Source: Rhynchonema sp. JSB1_4 (taxonomy: Eukaryota > Nematoda > Chromadorea > Monhysterida > Xyalidae). Taken from it: 64,000 nt of DNA. The stretch is from the NCBI GenBank assembly GCA_030248065.1, contig JASAMV010003979.1, forward strand, positions 1-64,000. Direction: 5' to 3'. A program made the position numbers and the translations under genes. Below are positions 59,252 through 64,000 of this stretch, piece after piece (position 1 is the first letter of the stretch; each line of letters opens with the position of its first letter). The notes under the pieces were generated by a model. It worked only from the letters and a program-made list of their open reading frames with translations, made no database searches and had not been told where the DNA came from.

Positions 59252-61090
59252 ATGTCGACGCGAGCAAGATTTCGGCACCAAGCGACAAAGTCCAACACAC
59301 CAACCGGCCAGCAACGGCCACTCAACTTTGCACTGCCGTCGCGACACCGTGCCAGACTGCGACACACACGATCGACCATGAGCTGTAAATCGGACGATTC
59401 CGGATTTGTGTCTGATCAGACATCGCCCGGATCCGCAATTGTGGACAGCAGGTGCGTTTATGACGTCACGTGACAATCTGGTGCACATCTTTGGGGTCAC
59501 GTTCCAATCGGATGTACACTGGCGATGTCCTGGTACACCGATCGTCTGTGAAAAACGGACGAAACGGCCAAAGCCCACCACTGCTGACTGCGTATCGATA
59601 ACAGCAGTACGCAAGCGTTGGACCAAACAACGGAGCAGACCGACCAAGCAACTTGGGTTTTTATTTCATGCTGATCGCAACAATCATGTTTTGCAGGCCG
59701 CACGATCACGTACAGCCGCTGGATCTGAGCTCGAAGTCTGCGACCGAGTGGCAGCCACAAACGATAATGCGACCCATTGTGCTACCACCGAATTCAACCA
59801 CTGGTCTGAACCCGGAAGCCAGTCTGGAATCTGCCGTCAAAGCATTGCTATCCCTTGGCCTGGCCATGTCTCCGGAATTGCTGCTTCAAACCACTTTACT
59901 GCTGAACGCACAGTCATTGAACCCTGAGTCGCCAAGGCAATCTGGCACCTGTGCAAGCGTGGAACCACAACAAGCCACAACGATTGTATGTGAAATCGAT
60001 GATTCACAGACTGGTGCAATTGAAACAACAGACAGTACCGCAACGATTAACAATAATCACAAACGCAGTCGAAAGCCAACCAAGCCGCGTAAAATCATCA
60101 AAATCGACCATCATACTGCACCAGCGACACGCCAAGAGAGTAGCAACAATAATGACGTCTCATGTGTACGTCACAGTCTGCGTCCGTATAAAGAGTCAAT
60201 GGACCGGACCGAGGCAGGGACCGTGATCAATCCAGCGACCGGCAACAAAGTGCGGCGCAATTACAAGAACATGACCCGGGAACGACGGGTGGAGGCGAAC
60301 GCAAGGGAACGCACAAGAGTACGCCGATCTTTCATGATTGATTGCTCAAAATAGGAAACCATGCAAAGCAATGATCTTTATACGGGTGCCAAAATTGGTG
60401 ATAACATATGAAGCGGTTGTTGACGTGTGTCGGTATTTGGTGGTGGATGTTTGCCGAAATTTCGTTCACCGCAGAGCTTGGTAATCCATTCCGACAGCCA
60501 AGTTCTTGATGTATGACTGTGAAATGTATAGTAGCCATCGAAACCTATACTTTACTAATTCCAAATTAAATCAATCCACCATAATTCCCGCAGGTGCACA
60601 CGATCGGCAGTGCATTCGACCAGCTTCGTTCAATGATTCCATGTTTGAGCACCGAACAGAAACTGTCCAAATTGTCAATACTACGCATTTCATGCCATTA
60701 CATTATGCTGCTGGGAGCCATGAATGGTAAAGGTTGGTATCGAATTTTGTAGGTTGGAAAGTTTGTTGACCTTGTTGAAATCGGGCATGTCTCGGCACCT
60801 CCCTGCACCACCGCTGGCTGTGTGACCATGAAACTGAAACTACACTGATGATGACCTGGTGTATACGTGGTCCGTGAAAACAGATAGACACGGGTACGAT
60901 AGCAACGCACGCTGCACAATCCTGACAGAACATCGAACAAAGTGGCCATGCGAACCGCAACCACTTGAACTTTACAGACTACAGCGCTGATCAAAGGGGC
61001 TATACCGTGTCGGAATGCGTGTCGATGCTAAACGATGCCATGATCGCTGAATGCAAGGGCTCGAAGCAAAAAGTGATAACCAAGCATTGA
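59252..61090 (+). CDS. ATOH8: bHLH transcription factor, ATOH8/Net family
   Basis: Four exons agree in phase: 59252-59451, 59697-60318, 60594-60726 and 60978-61090 (about 355 aa). The bHLH domain starts at the end of exon 2: basic region ERRVEANARERTR, then helix 1 VHTIGSAFDQLRSMIPCLST, loop EQKLSK and helix 2 LSILRISCHYIMLLGAMN. The tail DYSADQRGYTVSECVSML matches the ATOH8/Net-specific end (DYSADH...ECV) and fixes the last acceptor at 60977. The protein binds E-box DNA as a dimer; Drosophila Net and vertebrate ATOH8 are developmental regulators. Upstream are PLDLSSKS, a PxDLS CtBP-binding motif, and a basic KRSRKPTKPRK nuclear-localisation candidate. The intron within the basic region (after ERTR) splits the domain. 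The start is the first ATG, 11 nt after an in-frame-neutral leader; an upstream exon is not excluded. Confidence 0.96.
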
Positions 61091-62099
61091 CAAAAATGTG
61101 AAAACTTCAGCCCAAAATTTCTGTTGATCCTGAACCAGAAAATGTCATCTCATAGCTTGCCAAACTGGTATACCAGTTACTGGTAATAAAACGCTTATCC
61201 GCCAGCAACCCGAGGCAATTCACCAGATTTTATCGCGAAACGAAATAATTAACAAGTAAGCGAGAAAGGGAAAACCGACTGGATCAAAATTCGCAGACGA
61301 GGAAAACACAAGTGAAACAAAAATTGAACCAAACTAAAATTGATAATGTTGGACGCCAAAAACAACCGCTCGAAAAAACTAAATGCAACATGACCGTAGT
61401 TAAACTAAGAGCGATAATTCGATATTACAAAGTGAGCAGAGAAAATTTACATTAGTATCAGTAGAGTCGGGTGCTGACCGACAAGCAGTAGAAACCTTTG
61501 TGACAAGATCAAATCACTTCAATGACCGGACAACATGATAAAACTCAAAATAGAGATTACTCAGTTTCAGTTGCATCTATCAGTATCTATACAAATCTCA
61601 ATAGCACACCCTGCTGGTCCAGTTTCACTTGGCACACTAATGCAATAGATACATACAGGCTTCAAATTCAATTCAGTGCCTGTGCAATCAAAAGACAAAA
61701 ACCAAAAATAAATCAACATCATTTCGTAGGCGTTCGTTCTCACTCATACATTGAATCTACCTGATGGTGTTGGTGACTGCAATTAACAATATAATTCCCA
61801 ACAAACAAAATGAACCGAAAAAGGCAATGTTGGCATGATATTACGCTAAGGAAAGACAAAAAACCCGACTTTAAACCCAGAACTAACACTCTCTTGGGTC
61901 GGTATACTACTACTACTACAAGTACTGAAAGTGAAAACAGGTAATCAACATGGTCACTGAATTCAATTGATTGACTGATTTTTGTATATTACTCGATGAA
62001 CGAGATGAGTGTGGCGGATAAATCAGAGGAGAGAAAATGCATGTTTACAATAAGCTGTTGGTTTGCCATATTTGGTCTATTCGCCCCACCTCTCATTAC
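61091..62099. other. intergenic, convergent gene ends
   Basis: It lies between the 3' end of the bHLH gene (+) and the 3' end of the next gene (-). The sequence is A-rich and low in coding signal; the long 3' UTRs of both genes may occupy it. An 80-codon frame at 61522-61764 has no features. Confidence 0.5.
61185..61190 (+). terminator. AATAAA polyadenylation signal of the bHLH gene
   Basis: AATAAA in TGGTAATAAAACG, 95 nt after the TGA stop. Confidence 0.65.
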
Positions 62100-63745
62100 C
62101 TAACGTCTACGTCCCCCACGTCTACCGCCCCTGTTGCGTGCACGTGAGCCACGACCACGAGTTGGTGCTGCATGAAAGTAGCTGCTGTCGTTCATGTCAT
62201 CGTGATCAGACTCATTCTGCAATCTTGTGACGTTTTTAATTTGGATTTCAATTTTTTATTATTGTAACTTATAAGGTTTGTGATAGTGTCGTGAGAATGA
62301 TGTTCTCAAAAACAAACGCGATCACTCACCGATTCCTCGAATGAATCATTGGCGTGCGTGCTGCAGCCGGCTGCGTCACCGGAGTTGGGCGCAGACTGAA
62401 CAAGAAATGTTAACAAATACAACAGTTGGAATCGATTCTAACAAATTGTCTGTGTTGATTGATTAATTTATTGCGAGGGCACCCAGTCAAAAATGAGGAA
62501 GAAGATTGGAATAAACATAATTACCGGGTGTGAGATTCACAGAAATAAAAATAAATACAAAACAGGGAGTGGAATTTACGGATCGCCTGTGTTCAGCATC
62601 CAATCATCCAACGTCAGCTAAAACATCATCAACGTACTTTGGCCCGTTTGGCGCTTGGCGGCGATTGTCCGTCACCACTGCCGCCAGCTGCCGGTGTAGT
62701 GCACACAGATGTTTCACGCGCACTGTATGGTGTGTCGTTCATAATGTGTTGCAGCAATGCGTTGTCGTCCGGGTTCATCATAGCGCCATTACCTGAATTT
62801 GCAAGTACAAGTACAACAATGCATATTTTGCATTCACAGCATGTTCGAAGTTACCGACAATCTCGGCCATGGTAAAAGCTTTGTCTGAATAAACCAATTT
62901 TACGCTGGGCGAAAATGGTAGCAGATGTAAATCTCCAACTTCTTGAACACAAAAAAGTCACGGTGTTTCCAGATATTGGACTACAGTTGACAAGAAAGCA
63001 CGAGCTCGGGCGACAAAAAATACCGGACCCGTCTCGGACAACGACATGGCCATTTTCAAGTGTCGTGCATTCTCCCGTTCCCATGCGCGCAATCGACCGT
63101 GGATGTCGTCCAAAATCATCGAGAACGTTTGCTGCATTTTGCCTGTCTGCAATTGAAAACAACACAACATCGTCAGATATGTACACTGCGGCCGGCTTCA
63201 TCTGAATTATTATTATATACTGTATCTTCCTGCGGATGAATTGCGGTTCGTAAAGTTGGCACTGCGCCCGATGTTCTGTTCTCTTTTACTGAGTGGGATG
63301 AAACCAACGTTTTGTCGAAAATCTCGGCTGAGAATGGCGATTGTGTCGCACATTTTGTCAATTTCCTCCTGCTCCTGTTTGTTGAACACGTGTGCGTTGT
63401 CCTCGCTATCGTGCTTTCGGATCGCCGACTCGATCTCCAGCTGAAATATGATTTAATTTTGGGCGTTAAAGCCGTGGCAACTCCAACTCATAAAAACAGA
63501 ACTGCCCAAAATATACAAATATAGATACAAAATGCATATTTTATGAGATGCGAAATGGGCAAGAGAATCACGAATTCGCGTCTCACCTTTGCGGATTCCA
63601 GTTTCTCACTGTACGCGCCGCCAATGCGTTTGTAGAGGTGCACGGAGCGTTGCAGTGCTTCGTTCAGTTTGCGCACCGACTTATCCACTTCACCGCCACT
63701 GGCCTGCTCCAGCGCGACGCAGATACGATTCAACACCGGTTGCAT
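62100..63745 (-). CDS. 3' part of an unidentified helical, RG-tailed, probably nuclear protein
   Basis: Seven minus-strand exons agree in phase: 63745-63587, 63440-63309, 63146-63029, 62884-62855, 62792-62638, 62395-62330 and 62216-62100. The first has an acceptor (ACCCAG) and starts in phase 0, so the gene continues upstream, probably past the window end. The peptide is helical at first (QPVLNRICVALEQASGGEVD; LEIESAIRKHDSEDNAHVFN; MQQTFSMILDDIHGRLRAWE). A disordered part follows with a nuclear-localisation-like PPSAKRAK, an acidic SDHDDMNDSS and a C-terminal TRGRGSRARNRGGRRGGRRR, an RGG-type RNA- or nucleic-acid-binding tail and arginine-methylation substrate. I do not recognise the family. 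A nuclear or RNA-associated role is inferred from the tail only. Confidence 0.8.
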
Positions 63746-64000
63746 CTGGGTATGTGGAAATATCCATTTTTCCCCGAAAAGACCGTTTTTAGAGGTCAAA
63801 ATAATAGCAGAGCCGAACCGAAATTTTTCTGGGCACTGGAAAAATATCGGAAATTTTCGGGAAAATTTCCAAATTTTCTTAAACAAATTGACAAATACAG
63901 AGTCGTGAGGTCAGTTTCTCTAATTGTGCAAGAACATAATTTTTGTGTGGTTTGGTCGACTTGTCCAGCATGTCTTTTCCTCATGAAGCAATTGTAAACC
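63746..64000. other. probable intron of the minus-strand RG-tailed gene
   Basis: No exon is recognisable up to the window edge. A short inverted stretch (CCGAAATTTTTCTGGGCACTGGAAAAATATCGG) is AT-rich and not a clear element. Confidence 0.35.

Noticed and set aside
1..64000. CRISPR arrays, bacterial operons, rRNA or tRNA genes
   Set aside because: Introns and animal proteins show this is a eukaryotic nuclear region. I saw no spaced direct repeats of CRISPR type and no rRNA or recognisable tRNA cloverleaf, although a tRNA scan could not be run.

Overview
This window is nuclear DNA of an invertebrate animal. Genes are broken into many short exons joined by GT-AG introns, and the products are animal-specific: a calcium-dependent secretion activator (CAPS/UNC-31), an Atonal-8/Net bHLH factor, a rhodopsin-family peptide GPCR, a Ly6/uPAR protein and a PAN/Apple-domain secreted protein. 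Gene density (about one gene per 7-8 kb), mostly compact introns and several TTAGGC-like hexamer stretches would fit a nematode or another small-genome ecdysozoan. I cannot name the species, and the phylum is inference.

Layout. 1-3.7 kb is mostly empty, with two phase-compatible minus-strand exons of a possible PAN-domain gene near 2.0-2.3 kb. 3.8-5.6 kb (+) holds a small secreted protein and, only 22 nt after its stop, a glutaredoxin-domain gene. 7.4-8.6 kb (+) is a Ly6/uPAR protein. 9.55-13.8 kb (+) is a 14-exon coiled-coil gene with an N-myristoylation-type start. 16.4-30.9 kb (-) is a complete CAPS/CADPS gene of about 38 exons. One of its introns is almost wholly a 2.7 kb foldback transposon with a second transposon nested inside. 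31-41.7 kb has no convincing gene but carries several inverted-repeat elements, including a 1.1 kb palindrome bounded by direct repeats. 41.7-47.4 kb (+) is a secreted proline/tyrosine-rich repeat protein ending in a PAN domain. 47.4-52.6 kb is intergenic with transposon remnants. 52.6-57.0 kb (+) is a peptide GPCR. 59.25-61.1 kb (+) is the ATOH8/Net bHLH gene. 62.1-63.7 kb (-) is the 3' part of an unidentified nuclear-looking protein whose 5' end lies beyond the window.

Several genes suggest neuroendocrine or secretory roles: CAPS primes dense-core vesicles, the GPCR would receive neuropeptides, and two genes encode secreted proteins. Nothing shows that they are co-regulated. The most unusual content is the transposon layer: at least seven inverted-repeat elements of several families, two with readable target-site duplications and one nested insertion whose pre-insertion site survives in the opposite arm of the host element. 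Splice models were built by eye from reading-frame continuity, phase agreement and splice consensus. They are strong where homology supports them (CAPS, GPCR, bHLH) and weaker elsewhere.
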